The notes under the pieces were generated by a model that saw nothing but the letters and a program-made list of their open reading frames with translations, searched no databases and was not told the origin of the DNA. The translations under genes were made by a program, and so were the position numbers. Shown piece by piece: positions 55,699-64,000 of a stretch of DNA of 64,000 nucleotides; within the stretch, counting starts at the first letter, position 1, and every line of letters begins with the position of its first letter. Source of the stretch: an uncultured Spirochaetaceae bacterium (lineage in GTDB: Bacteria > Spirochaetota > Spirochaetia > Sphaerochaetales > Sphaerochaetaceae); assembly GCA_944388955.1 (NCBI GenBank), contig CALXKJ010000002.1:1-64000 (forward strand), in the 5' to 3' direction.

Positions 55699-55730
55699 TC
55701 TCCTTCAGATACTCTCTGGAGGAGATTTTT
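55699..55730 (+). terminator. Intrinsic terminator after the deacetylase gene
   Basis: TCTCCTTCAGA (55699-55709) pairs with TCTGGAGGAGA (55715-55725) across a 5-base loop with one G-T wobble, then TTTTT. A second weak hairpin lies just upstream at 55663-55686. Confidence 0.88.
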
Positions 55731-55734
55731 GCAA

Positions 55735-56439
55735 TCATTGAATGATTTCAAATATGACAGATACCGATGCTGATACAGAGATATCATCGGTGTAGTACTC
55801 TGTGGAGACAGCTTTCGCGCTTGTGTCCGCTGAGGCGAGCATCAGATTCGCTGAGCGATAGAGCGGGGTTGCGTATGAGGAGCTGTCAGATACAGATATA
55901 AGCTTTCCGACCTTCGCATTCACAGCTTCAAGGTATGCTTCGGCTTTGCTGTATGCGTCCTTCATCGCATTCACTCTCGCTTCTCTGTACTCTTCGCTCT
56001 TGTCTTCCTTGTCGAGCGTCACGTCAGATATCGTTATACCATCGATTTTCATCAGATTCTCATAGATTCTTCCGATAGAATCGAGATCCGTCACTTTTAC
56101 ATTTATAGTCTGCGTGGCTCTCTGTCCGACAAGAATCTTCTCATCATCTCTCCATTCATACTCAGGCGATGCCGCGATGTACGATGTGGTAAGATTTTCC
56201 TCTGTAATTCCGAACTCTGATGTGAGTATGCTGACGGCCATCGAGACCATTTCAGATGTCTTTATCCTTGCTTTATCCGTTGTATCCTCAACTGCTGTCG
56301 CTGAAATCTGGAATGAAGCTGTATCAGGCTGCATCGAAACCTCGGCTTTTCCTGTCACGGAAATATACGGTGTATCGTCAGCTGCTGCTGGAATGATAGC
56401 CAGCGCTATGAGAATTACTGTGAAAATGAATTTCTTCAT
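55735..56439 (-). CDS. SIMPL-domain (DUF541) exported protein
   Basis: 234 residues from the ATG at 56439. The signal peptide reads F-I-F-T-V-I-L-I-A-L-A-I-I-P-A-A-A with cleavage before D-D. The domain shows I-S-V-T-G-K-A-E-V-S-M-Q-P-D-T-A and repeated beta-alpha pattern with R-E-A-R-V-N-A-M-K-D-A-Y-S-K-A-E, the SIMPL family hallmark. Periplasmic, function poorly known. Single gene with weak upstream signals. Confidence 0.83.
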   Translation of the reverse strand: MKKFIFTVILIALAIIPAAADDTPYISVTGKAEVSMQPDTASFQISATAVEDTTDKARIKTSEMVSMAVSILTSEFGITEENLTTSYIAASPEYEWRDDEKILVGQRATQTINVKVTDLDSIGRIYENLMKIDGITISDVTLDKEDKSEEYREARVNAMKDAYSKAEAYLEAVNAKVGKLISVSDSSSYATPLYRSANLMLASADTSAKAVSTEYYTDDISVSASVSVIFEIIQ

Positions 56440-56531
56440 CGTTTTCCTCCAATGAGAATAATACATGATTCTTAACACGCTTTGAGGTACGGAATGTGGA
56501 GAGAGCGTGGATTTCCTGTTATTATGCAGTT

Positions 56532-57914
56532 ATGCATACGGGTGTTGTTTTTTCATCTGAGGATGTTCTTGAGAATCATCTTTTCCATGAGGCGGAGCGT
56601 AAAGCAAAGAGCAATATAAAGGATTTTGGCGGACGGCGTGTTCTTATAGAGGGCGGCGGTTACATGAAAATCTGGCTTGAGACACAGCCGATGGGCGGTG
56701 AGATGTACGCCAAGCGCGACACGGACATCGCATTCAATAACGTCCTTCTTTTCATGGAGAACGCAAATGAGCTTGGACGTCTGCCGGGAAGCATAAAGTG
56801 CGAAGAGGGGAAGGTTATTCCTGAATTCAACAAGTTCCAGGGCTATTGCTTTCCTATTCATGCACTCAACCTTTATTACATAACAAAGGACAGGGAATAT
56901 CTTGCATTCCTGAAGAAGACGCTTACAGCTTTCGATGACTATCTCTGGACATACAGGGACAGCGATCATGATGGATGCCTTGAGACGTGGTGCGTCTTTG
57001 ACACAGGAGAGGACAACACTCTCCGTTTCGGTCCCGATGCCGAGAATTACTGCATAGGGGAAAAAGTCCCGGAAGGGCAGAGTATCCTCCCCGCAGCTTC
57101 AATGGATTTCATGAGCTATTCATATTCGACAAGGGATGTCCTTTCGATGATAGCGGCAATCGAAGGTGATGAGATTTCTTCCTCTATATGGAAATCCAAA
57201 GCGGATGATGTGAAAAGGAAAATGCGTGAGTATCTGTGGGACGATGAGCGCGGTGCTTTCTTCGACAGGGGAAAAGACCACAGCACGCTCCCGACACTTT
57301 GCCATAACACGCTCAGGTGCATGTACTGGGGAAGTATCTCCCAGCTTGATGCCGATACATTCGTGCGCCGCCATCTGCTCAATCCCAATGAGTTCTGGAC
57401 TCCGATGCCGCTTCCATCCATTGCCGCAAACGACCCTCTTTTCAGGAATGTAAAATCCAATGCATGGTCTGGTCAGAGTGAGGCTCTGACGTATCAGAGG
57501 GCAATCCGCGCCCTTGAGAATTACAGGTATGATTATCTTGTTCCTGTTCTGGGAAGGAAACTGATGAATGCTATAGGAATGGATGCGGTATTCGTTCAGC
57601 AATACGATCCATTCACATCATCCCCGTCTCTTTCAGGAGAGCAGGATTCATATGGCCCCGCGATTCTTTCAGTGCTTGAGTACATCGCGCACATGCATGG
57701 CGTTTATATCGAGCGCGACTCTGTCCATTGGTGCAACGCGGAAGGTGCTCCTTCCGATTACACCCAGACATGGGGTGAGCACTCATACCGCATCATCCGC
57801 AATGGTGATGGGGCAGAGTGTTTTATGGATGGAAAGAAGCTCTTCTCGCTTCCTTCGCACGCGAAGGCTGTGACAGATACCAAAGGCAGCATCAAAGGCA
57901 TGATTTATCTATGA
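56532..57914 (+). CDS. (alpha/alpha)6 glycosidase, MGH1/GH63-like
   Basis: 460 residues from the ATG at 56532. A GTG at 56496 is in frame with GAGG upstream and is an alternative start. The sequence pattern fits six-hairpin glycosidases: G-Y-C-F-P-I-H-A-L, D-S-D-H-D-G-C-L-E-T-W, L-C-H-N-T-L-R-C-M-Y-W-G and W-S-G-Q-S-E-A-L-T-Y-Q. The Asp-rich loop and late Glu may be catalytic. No signal peptide is seen, so cytoplasmic use of an imported glycan is likely. Its 3' end overlaps lysA by 6 bases. Substrate unknown. Confidence 0.65.
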   Translation: MHTGVVFSSEDVLENHLFHEAERKAKSNIKDFGGRRVLIEGGGYMKIWLETQPMGGEMYAKRDTDIAFNNVLLFMENANELGRLPGSIKCEEGKVIPEFNKFQGYCFPIHALNLYYITKDREYLAFLKKTLTAFDDYLWTYRDSDHDGCLETWCVFDTGEDNTLRFGPDAENYCIGEKVPEGQSILPAASMDFMSYSYSTRDVLSMIAAIEGDEISSSIWKSKADDVKRKMREYLWDDERGAFFDRGKDHSTLPTLCHNTLRCMYWGSISQLDADTFVRRHLLNPNEFWTPMPLPSIAANDPLFRNVKSNAWSGQSEALTYQRAIRALENYRYDYLVPVLGRKLMNAIGMDAVFVQQYDPFTSSPSLSGEQDSYGPAILSVLEYIAHMHGVYIERDSVHWCNAEGAPSDYTQTWGEHSYRIIRNGDGAECFMDGKKLFSLPSHAKAVTDTKGSIKGMIYL

Positions 57915-59168
57915 GATTTTCTCAGGCTCTGAAAGCATTGTCCTGATGTAATCCTCATAGGTTTCATCACGTCTGATCCTGTAAATGCCATCATCCTCTA
58001 TGAGGTATTCAGCGTGCCGCATCTTCGCGTTATAGTTGAATCCCATAGAGTGCCCATGGGCACCTGTGTCGTGAATGACTAGATAGTCTCCTTCATCGAT
58101 TTCCGGAAGTTTCCTGTCTATCGCGAACTTGTCGTTGTTCTCGCAAAGTGAGCCTGTGACATCATATACATGCGATAACGGTAAGTTCTCCTTTCCAAGT
58201 ACAGTTATGTGATGATAAGCCCCGTAGAGCGCTGGACGCATTAGATCTGCCATAGTGGAATCAAGGCCAACGAAGTCTTTGTGTTTATGTGTGACATGTC
58301 TGACTTTCGATACAAGATAACCATAAGGGCCCGTGATGCATCTGCCGCACTCGAATGAAAGCTTCAATGGATGAAGATTCTTCTTCTCTATCATCTCGCT
58401 GTAAAGCTCTCTGATTCTTTCCGATAGATGGAAGAATGATATCCTCTCATCTTCAGGTCTATATGGAATTCCGATGCCACCACCTAAATCAATTCTCTCA
58501 ATTTTTATTCCGGTTTCAGTATATATTTCATTGACTAATGAGAACAGCATCCTTGCAGTCTCCACAATGTAATCCTCATTGAGCTCGTTTGAAGCAACCA
58601 TCGTGTGCAGCATGAAACGCTTTGAGCCATTTTCACGCGCGATGCGGTAGCACTCTATGATATCGCGATGAGGCACACCGTACTTTGCTTCAACAGGGTT
58701 TCCTATAATCGCATTGCCTGTGCGCTCATTTCCGGGGTTGTAGCGGAATGATATGAGCTCAGGGAGCTTCCCGCAGGCTTTTATGACATGCCCAATGTGG
58801 GTGATATCATCGAGATTGAGGACTGCCCCCATTTCATATGCTGCGAGGAATTCTTCATCGGCAGTATCATTTGATGTGAACATGATGCTCTCGCCATCGA
58901 ATCCCGCTTCCTTTGCAAGAAGGAGTTCTGGCAGCGATGAGCAGTCGGCACCGAAACCAAGGGAGGCGAGGATGCGGAGTATATTCACATTCGGAAGCGC
59001 TTTTACAGCGAAATAATTGATAAAGCCATCGGACCATGAAAACGCGTCAAGCATGTCCTCTGCGTTTTTCCTGATAGCTCGACCATCATAGATATGGAAT
59101 GGTGTTCCTGCCTTCCTCGCAAAAGCCAATAGCTCTGAGCTTGTCAGTGGCAGTGTCTTCTCTGTCAT
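57909..59168 (-). CDS. lysA: Diaminopimelate decarboxylase
   Basis: 419 residues from the ATG at 59168. The PLP lysine is in N-Y-F-A-V-K-A-L-P-N, and the Gly-rich phosphate loop is D-L-G-G-G-I-G-I-P-Y. The C-terminal Cys in G-S-L-C-E-N-N-D-K-F is the conserved active-site region. Converts meso-diaminopimelate to lysine. Last gene of the dapB-dapA-dapL-lysA operon; the start overlaps dapL by 4 bases. Confidence 0.9.
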   Translation of the reverse strand: MTEKTLPLTSSELLAFARKAGTPFHIYDGRAIRKNAEDMLDAFSWSDGFINYFAVKALPNVNILRILASLGFGADCSSLPELLLAKEAGFDGESIMFTSNDTADEEFLAAYEMGAVLNLDDITHIGHVIKACGKLPELISFRYNPGNERTGNAIIGNPVEAKYGVPHRDIIECYRIARENGSKRFMLHTMVASNELNEDYIVETARMLFSLVNEIYTETGIKIERIDLGGGIGIPYRPEDERISFFHLSERIRELYSEMIEKKNLHPLKLSFECGRCITGPYGYLVSKVRHVTHKHKDFVGLDSTMADLMRPALYGAYHHITVLGKENLPLSHVYDVTGSLCENNDKFAIDRKLPEIDEGDYLVIHDTGAHGHSMGFNYNAKMRHAEYLIEDDGIYRIRRDETYEDYIRTMLSEPEKIS

Positions 59169-60394
59169 CTTAGTTTCTCCCTGAGAGCTTCGCATGCTTT
59201 CTCGATGTCTTCTCTGTGCCCGTAGGATGAAATCCTCACATAGCCTTCTCCCGATTTCCCGAACCCGGATCCCGGTGTTACCGCCACATGTGCCTTCTCA
59301 AGAAGGTAGTCAAAGAAATCCCAGCTTGTCATACCATCTGGAGTCCTGAGCCAGATATATGGGCTATCGATTCCCCCATAGCTTTCCATCCCGAGTTCAT
59401 CGATGGTGCGTTTTACTATCGATGCATTCTCCTTGTAGTATGAAACAAGCGACATGCATTCCCGTCTGCCTTCATCCGTGAGAGCCTGAAGGCCTCCTGC
59501 CTGCGCAATATTCGATGCGCCATTGAAGAATGTGCATTGCCTTCTATTCCAGAGTCTGTGGATAGTCCCATCGGGTGCGTTGTCACACTTGAGCGCTTCC
59601 GGGACTATAGACCAGCCAAGACGGACACCTGTGAAGCCAGCATTCTTTGAAAACGAGCCAATCTCGATAGCACAATCCTCAGCTCCTTCGATTTCATATA
59701 TAGAGTGGGGAATGCCGGGAGTGGAGATGTAATCCGAGTAAGCGGAATCAAAGATTATAATCGCGTTCTCCCTATGCGCATAATCGACGAAAGCCTTGAG
59801 CTGCTCTTCTGTAGCTACAGCGCCTGTCGGATTGTTAGGAAAGCATAGATAGACTAAATCTGCATGCTCCGATGGTGGTGACTGTACAAAGCCAGATGCG
59901 GCGTCGGATGGCATATAGACAATACCGTTATATGCTGCTTTCGCCTCGTCATATAATCCTGTGTGTCCGCCTGCTACCGATGAATCGACATAGACTGGGT
60001 ATGCAGGATCCTGTACAGCGGGTATCGAGGAGCGTGAGAATATTGACTGTATATTCGCCGCATCGCTTTTCGCACCATCGGAGATGAAGAACGCTGATGG
60101 AGCGAGATGGACGCCATATTCCTTCTCATAATGCTGGGACAACGCTTCCCTCAGCGCTGTGTTTCCCTGTTCGTCGCCATAGCCTGTATATGTAGATCTA
60201 TCTGAGAGAAGCTCGATTTCTCGGTGCATTGCCCGTGAAATAGATGGTGTGATAGCTTCAGTCGTGTTTCCAATGCTCAGTTTGAGCACGGCTTCCCCTG
60301 GATTCTTTTCCTGCCATGCTCTGATTCTTCTTGCTACTTCAGGAAAAAGGTAGCCGGACTGAAGTGCCAGGAATTCCTCGCTTGCTCTTGCCAT
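59165..60394 (-). CDS. dapL: LL-diaminopimelate aminotransferase
   Basis: 409 residues from the ATG at 60394. PLP fold class I. The PLP lysine is in S-F-S-K-N-A-G-F-T-G-V-R-L-G-W, with F-P-N-N-P-T-G-A upstream. This enzyme converts tetrahydrodipicolinate directly to LL-diaminopimelate, bypassing succinylation or acetylation. The substrate is inferred from its position between dapA and lysA as well as similarity. A longer frame to 60508 lies in dapA. Confidence 0.9.
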   Translation of the reverse strand: MARASEEFLALQSGYLFPEVARRIRAWQEKNPGEAVLKLSIGNTTEAITPSISRAMHREIELLSDRSTYTGYGDEQGNTALREALSQHYEKEYGVHLAPSAFFISDGAKSDAANIQSIFSRSSIPAVQDPAYPVYVDSSVAGGHTGLYDEAKAAYNGIVYMPSDAASGFVQSPPSEHADLVYLCFPNNPTGAVATEEQLKAFVDYAHRENAIIIFDSAYSDYISTPGIPHSIYEIEGAEDCAIEIGSFSKNAGFTGVRLGWSIVPEALKCDNAPDGTIHRLWNRRQCTFFNGASNIAQAGGLQALTDEGRRECMSLVSYYKENASIVKRTIDELGMESYGGIDSPYIWLRTPDGMTSWDFFDYLLEKAHVAVTPGSGFGKSGEGYVRISSYGHREDIEKACEALREKLR

Positions 60395-61299
60395 TATATC
60401 CTCCCTTCCTTCACATCCAGAGCCATTCTGTCGATGATTGATAGAAGCAGAGCTCTGTGCTCGCTTGATTCCAGTGGGCACATCGGAAGTCTGAATGATT
60501 CCCTGCACCAGCCGAAATGAGCCATTGCCGTCTTTATAGGTATAGGGTTGGTCTCAATGAAACATGCGGAGAAGAAATCACGGAACCAGCTGTCGAGCTT
60601 CTCCGCTTCATCCCATTTATTATCCAATGCGGCATGTATCATCCTCGCCATCTCTCTGGGAAAAAGATTTGACGCGACAGAGATCACGCCATCTCCGCCT
60701 TCTCTTATAAGACTTAATGCGAGATTGTCATCGCCTGAGAGGACTGAGAAGCTATCGCTGGTCTTATCTATCACATCCTTCATCTGCTCAAGTGAGCCGG
60801 ATGCTTCCTTTACCGCCACTACATTCCGGCATTCGTTCTCAAGGCGCTTCAGCGTCTCAGTCTCAAGATTCACGCCTGTGCGGCCTTTGATGTTGTAAAG
60901 GATGCAGGGAATCTTCACTGAATCAGCAATTGCCTTGAAGTGGAGGAAAAGGCCTTTCTGTGTAGGCTTGTTGTAATAAGGATTGACGAGAAGCACGGCA
61001 TCTGCACCAGCATCTTCCGCGTGCTGTGATAGTCTTATCGCCTCTGTTGTCGCATTCGAGCCAGTTCCCGCGATAATCGGGACACGGCCTTTCGCGTACT
61101 GGATAGTCTTTGCTATCACCCTGTCATGCTCTTCATGGGAGAGGGTAGGGCTTTCGCCTGTTGTCCCGCATGGGACAAGGCCATCGATACCTGCCTCTAT
61201 CTGGTAATCCACTATTTTCTCAAGCGCTTGGTAATCGACAGTTCCTATATCTGTAAATGGTGTGATGAGTGCGCTATAAACACCTCTGAAATTATGCAT
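60394..61299 (-). CDS. dapA: 4-hydroxy-tetrahydrodipicolinate synthase
   Basis: 301 residues from the ATG at 61299, with AGGAGG upstream. C-G-T-T-G-E-S-P-T-L and the Schiff-base lysine in V-V-A-V-K-E-A-S-G are present. The Tyr and Arg of I-L-Y-N-I-K-G-R-T-G match the usual catalytic site, though Pro is replaced by Lys in the P-G-R-T-G motif. Makes the cyclic precursor from pyruvate and aspartate semialdehyde. The stop overlaps the dapL start by one base. Confidence 0.92.
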   Translation of the reverse strand: MHNFRGVYSALITPFTDIGTVDYQALEKIVDYQIEAGIDGLVPCGTTGESPTLSHEEHDRVIAKTIQYAKGRVPIIAGTGSNATTEAIRLSQHAEDAGADAVLLVNPYYNKPTQKGLFLHFKAIADSVKIPCILYNIKGRTGVNLETETLKRLENECRNVVAVKEASGSLEQMKDVIDKTSDSFSVLSGDDNLALSLIREGGDGVISVASNLFPREMARMIHAALDNKWDEAEKLDSWFRDFFSACFIETNPIPIKTAMAHFGWCRESFRLPMCPLESSEHRALLLSIIDRMALDVKEGRI

Positions 61300-62041
61300 T
61301 CTTTCCTCCTGAAAGCGATGAGATGAAATCATCCATCGTATAGATTCCGTTTTCCTGATTGACAATCCACTCTGCAGCTTTCACAGCACCAGATGCAAAG
61401 CCTTCTCTGCTTCTTGCTGTATGCGTTATCTCAATTGTGTCTGCAGGGCTGTCGAAGATGACGCTGTGGATTCCCGGTACATAGCCGACACGCTCAGATG
61501 AGATAAGAAGCTCTTCATTATGCTCTGGTATGTGCTGGACTATCGTCTTCTTTCTCTGCAGCTTTGACATGAGTGCATCTGCTATCATGAGCGCTGTGCC
61601 TGAAGGCGCATCCTTCTTTGCTCTGTGATGCACTTCTCTTATCGCTGCATCATATGAAGGAAGTGAAGAGAAGATCTCTCCTGCACGCTTTATAAGCATC
61701 AGCATTGCAGATACTCCCATCGAGAAATTACCAGAATATATCATTCTCCAGCTGTTCCCGTTTGTTATCTGCGGAAGCTTATCAAGCCACCCTGTCGTTC
61801 CTATGACAGCGGGGATTCCTGCTTCCTTGTATATTTCAATATTCCCCGGAACAGCCTCTGGAGATGTGAAATCTATCACGGCATCAGAATTCCTGAGATC
61901 CTCCGGTGTGAGCTTCCTCAATACTCTGCTGTCGTCTGAAAAGGGATCATGAATCAGGCTTATTTCATGGTCTCCTGACTTCCTTATCTCTTCTTCAATC
62001 ATCTTTCCCATACGGCCATAGCCTGAAATAGCGATTCTCAT
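61292..62041 (-). CDS. dapB: 4-hydroxy-tetrahydrodipicolinate reductase
   Basis: 249 residues. NAD(P)-binding I-S-G-Y-G-R-M-G-K and catalytic E-V-H-H-R-A-K-K-D-A-P-S-G-T-A. G-T-T-G-W and S-G-N-F-S-M-G-V complete the family pattern. First gene of the operon, overlapping dapA by 8 bases. The promoter and palindromes upstream are listed separately. Confidence 0.93.
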   Translation of the reverse strand: MRIAISGYGRMGKMIEEEIRKSGDHEISLIHDPFSDDSRVLRKLTPEDLRNSDAVIDFTSPEAVPGNIEIYKEAGIPAVIGTTGWLDKLPQITNGNSWRMIYSGNFSMGVSAMLMLIKRAGEIFSSLPSYDAAIREVHHRAKKDAPSGTALMIADALMSKLQRKKTIVQHIPEHNEELLISSERVGYVPGIHSVIFDSPADTIEITHTARSREGFASGAVKAAEWIVNQENGIYTMDDFISSLSGGKNA

Positions 62042-62058
62042 GTTTGCTCCTTGCGAGA

Positions 62059-62088
62059 GTTATAGCAATTAAATAACATTAATGTCAA
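62059..62088 (-). promoter_or_regulatory. Promoter of the dap/lysA operon
   Basis: Minus strand: TTGACA (62088-62083), 18 bases, TATAAC (62064-62059). AAGGAG precedes the dapB ATG at 62041. The leader is too short for a lysine riboswitch. Confidence 0.72.
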
Positions 62089-62107
62089 TATTATAACATA
62101 ATGTTAT
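62076..62107. promoter_or_regulatory. Palindromes at the dapB -35 region
   Basis: ATAACATAATGTTAT (62093-62107) is a perfect palindrome just upstream of the -35 box. ACATTAATGT (62076-62085) overlaps the -35. Both share the AACAT/ATGTT half-site. They are positioned for a repressor or activator of dapB. No regulator is assigned. Confidence 0.45.
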
Positions 62108-62163
62108 TTTAATAACAAAATTAACATTTTCCAAATATTTTACCTTCAGCAACATCTTTTTGC

Positions 62164-62208
62164 TTGTTGAATCCGGAAGTACTGCTATAATGTGAGTAAA
62201 CGTTTACT
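62164..62208 (+). promoter_or_regulatory. Promoter and LacI-type operator of the downstream regulator
   Basis: TTGTTG (62164-62169) and TATAAT (62186-62191) with a 16-base spacer. AGTAAACGTTTACT (62195-62208) is a perfect 14-base palindrome with central CG, the typical LacI-family site, covering the likely transcription start. Autoregulation by the LacI protein that starts 16 bases later is strongly suggested. Confidence 0.82.
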
Positions 62209-62223
62209 TATCTTGGAGAGCTT

Positions 62224-63234
62224 GTGGGTAGGTTTATTACCATAAAAGATGTAGCGGAGAGGGCAGGAACTTCGTGCTGCACCGTTTCCTATGTGCTTTC
62301 AGGCAAGGAAGGACGTTATATTTCTGCCGAGACAAGGGCAAGGGTCGAGAAAGCTGTCAAGGAGCTCAATTATGTGAAAAGCCGCAGCGCATCCGTCCTC
62401 AAAGGCGAGAAAACCAATCTCATAGCGATAATCGTTCCGCAGTTCGATAACCTTTTCTTCACGCGTATTGTCAGCTTCGCGGAGAAGGTGCTTGTCAAGA
62501 ATGGTTATGATATCGTGATTTTCAATACTTCAGATAATCATGAGCGCGAGATGGAGAACATACATCGCGCGATGCAGCTGAGGGTCGATGGTGTGATCAT
62601 CACTCCGACACCTCAGGGAAGTGAAGCGCTGAAGATGCTCGATGATATATCAATTCCGTATATTGTAGCGGACAGGAAGATAAATCATACATCCACATAC
62701 GCTTATGTAGTGAGCGACAATTATAGCGCGGGTCGTCTTGCTGCGAAGCGCCTTCTTGACGCGGGACATAGATGTATCGGGTATGTAGGATGGGAGAGCG
62801 GGCTCTCGTGTCTGGGGGAGAGAAGACTGGCGATTCTTGATGTCTATGGCTCGTCCGGCACTGTGATAACCGAATACGCTCCGCTTTCATTCCACGATGG
62901 ATATCTTGCAACTGAGAGACTTATTTCAGAGCACCCTGATGTGAGCGCTATCATATATGGTTTCAACCTTCAGGCGGGCGGTGGCATAAAGTATCTCTAC
63001 GAAAAGGGTATTTCCATACCATCGGATTTATCTGCTGTTATAATAGGTACACCGCAATGGACATATGTCGGCGGAGAGTTCGACAGAATATATATGGGAG
63101 AGCGGGAACTTGGCAACGAAGCAGCCCAGTCTCTTCTCGCTCTTATCGCCGGAGTAAAACCCAAGGATGAGATTCATTATCTGCAGGAATGCCATATAAC
63201 AGAAGGATTCACTGTGGAGAGGAGGTCTGTATGA
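62224..63234 (+). CDS. LacI-family transcriptional regulator
   Basis: 336 residues from a GTG with GGAGAG in front. The N-terminal helix-turn-helix is T-I-K-D-V-A-E-R-A-G-T-S-C-C-T-V-S-Y-V-L-S-G, and the periplasmic-binding-like effector domain follows (N-L-I-A-I-I-V-P-Q-F-D-N). Ligand is probably a sugar, given the next gene. Its stop overlaps the binding protein start by ATGA, an unusual coupling of repressor and transporter. Confidence 0.92.
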   Translation: MGRFITIKDVAERAGTSCCTVSYVLSGKEGRYISAETRARVEKAVKELNYVKSRSASVLKGEKTNLIAIIVPQFDNLFFTRIVSFAEKVLVKNGYDIVIFNTSDNHEREMENIHRAMQLRVDGVIITPTPQGSEALKMLDDISIPYIVADRKINHTSTYAYVVSDNYSAGRLAAKRLLDAGHRCIGYVGWESGLSCLGERRLAILDVYGSSGTVITEYAPLSFHDGYLATERLISEHPDVSAIIYGFNLQAGGGIKYLYEKGISIPSDLSAVIIGTPQWTYVGGEFDRIYMGERELGNEAAQSLLALIAGVKPKDEIHYLQECHITEGFTVERRSV

Positions 63235-64000
63235 GAAAGACAGCTATTGTGTTTTTCGCATTAGTGCTTTCAGCGGCAATGCTTTTTGCTGGTGGCTCAA
63301 AGGACAGCAGCAGCGAAGAGGTTGTGATCAACTACTACGAATGGGATGTGCCTAATCAGCAGTTCGTAGAGGATTTCATGAAGGAGAATCCTGGCATCCG
63401 CGTCGAGGTACATACGATACCAGCAAACGGCGACAAGGCTACCAAGCTTGATATCATGGCAATGAGCGGCAGTGATATCGACGTGATGCCTATTGCAGAT
63501 GGCGACCAGTTCATCCGCTTCGAGCAGGGCATGCTCGCTCCTCTTGATGAGTTTATTGAGCGCGACGGCTTCGATATGTCGAACTTCGGCTCATACGCAG
63601 AGTGGGGCAAGGGCTCGGATGGCCACTACTATGGCATTCCTTACAGAGCAACACAGACTATGGTTTACTACAACAAGGACATGTTCGATGCAGCTGGTGT
63701 TCCATATCCTGAAGATGACTGGACATGGGATGAGTATATCGATACTGCAAGAAAGATGGCTGCGTGGGGCAAGGATCAGAGAATCTATGGAACATATACC
63801 CATACATACGCCAACGAATGGGCAACGATAGCTGGTCAGGTCGGCAAGTGGTATACAGAAGACGGACTCTGCAATATCAAGGATCCGGCATGGGTACGCG
63901 CTCTTGAGACAAGGAAGATGCTCGATGATGAAGGCACTCAGATGTCATATGGTCAGATCAAGGCAGTCAACGCTGTAATCAACAGCTCATTCCTCGGTGG
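63231..64000 (+). CDS. ABC sugar transporter substrate-binding protein, 3' end outside window
   Basis: The frame is open from the ATG at 63231 to the window end, so at least 256 residues are present. The signal peptide reads T-A-I-V-F-F-A-L-V-L-S-A-A-M-L-F-A before G-G-S-K-D-S. Then V-V-I-N-Y-Y-E-W-D-V-P-N-Q, and later Y-Y-G-I-P-Y-R-A-T-Q-T-M-V-Y-Y-N-K-D-M-F, typical of family 1 binding proteins. It is preceded by GGAGAGGAGG. Permeases should follow downstream. The LacI gene in front likely senses the same sugar. Confidence 0.9.
   Translation, partial: MRKTAIVFFALVLSAAMLFAGGSKDSSSEEVVINYYEWDVPNQQFVEDFMKENPGIRVEVHTIPANGDKATKLDIMAMSGSDIDVMPIADGDQFIRFEQGMLAPLDEFIERDGFDMSNFGSYAEWGKGSDGHYYGIPYRATQTMVYYNKDMFDAAGVPYPEDDWTWDEYIDTARKMAAWGKDQRIYGTYTHTYANEWATIAGQVGKWYTEDGLCNIKDPAWVRALETRKMLDDEGTQMSYGQIKAVNAVINSSFLG

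Noticed and set aside
62042-62223. Lysine riboswitch before dapB
   Set aside because: Only about 20-30 bases separate the likely transcription start from dapB, too short for the L-box structure.

Overview
The window looks like chromosomal DNA of an anaerobic, fermentative, Gram-negative-type spirochaete, probably near Sphaerochaeta/Treponema. This is inferred from protein resemblance and gene content, not from a 16S sequence. The supporting signs are an Rnf complex with bifunctional AdhE, PEGA-type exported proteins, lipoproteins with relaxed lipoboxes, spirochaete-style solute-binding proteins ending their signal in LFAGG, and a poly-G tract in a promoter. Genes are tightly packed, with many ATGA stop/start overlaps and four overlapping convergent gene pairs. 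No rRNA, tRNA, CRISPR array or insertion sequence was seen.

Layout. 1-2.4 kb: start of a TetR regulator with a palindromic operator, an orphan HigA-like antitoxin and an AlbA_2/RecG-like ATP-binding regulator. 2.4-6.0 kb: poly(A) polymerase, a P-loop protein with an Asp23-like tail, a YeiH-type transporter and a family-6 DNA glycosylase. 6.1-20.7 kb: one long co-directional run, rnfCDGEAB, a GH57-like protein lacking its nucleophile, prfB with programmed +1 frameshift, a PEGA protein, ftsY, a repeat protein, a three-gene LolCDE-like ABC exporter and RNase Z. 20.7-31.3 kb: a branched-chain amino acid operon (ilvN-ilvC-leuACDB-ilvD-ilvB-panE) preceded by a promoter, a 19-residue Ile/Leu/Val-rich leader peptide and a terminator/antiterminator pair, which is transcription attenuation readable from the sequence.

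31.3-43.7 kb is the accessory part: a beta-barrel-like protein, lipoproteins, degraded and orphan toxin-antitoxin pieces, and a phase-variation candidate. There a G9 tract lies in the promoter spacer of an operon encoding a DUF6884 protein, a 2573-residue repeat lipoprotein and a GIY-YIG protein. The giant lipoprotein has 21 carboxypeptidase-regulatory-like modules, 15 of them arranged as five copies of a three-module unit of about 780 bp, and a Ser-rich minisatellite whose successive units grow by one codon.

43.7-64 kb: adhE with a strong promoter, a Gx/CbiQ-like membrane protein with a NusG domain II partner, a two-component system, a phosphodiesterase, a Nudix-like protein, the three-gene AmmeMemoRadiSam cluster, an isolated sugar-binding protein with a polysaccharide deacetylase, a SIMPL protein, an (alpha/alpha)6 glycosidase, the diaminopimelate/lysine operon dapB-dapA-dapL-lysA, and a LacI regulator with its operator followed by a truncated sugar-binding protein.

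Best leads: the poly-G-controlled repeat-lipoprotein locus with its nested repeats, the attenuator of the ilv/leu operon, the GH57 pseudoenzyme inside the rnf run, and the AmmeMemoRadiSam cluster of unknown function.
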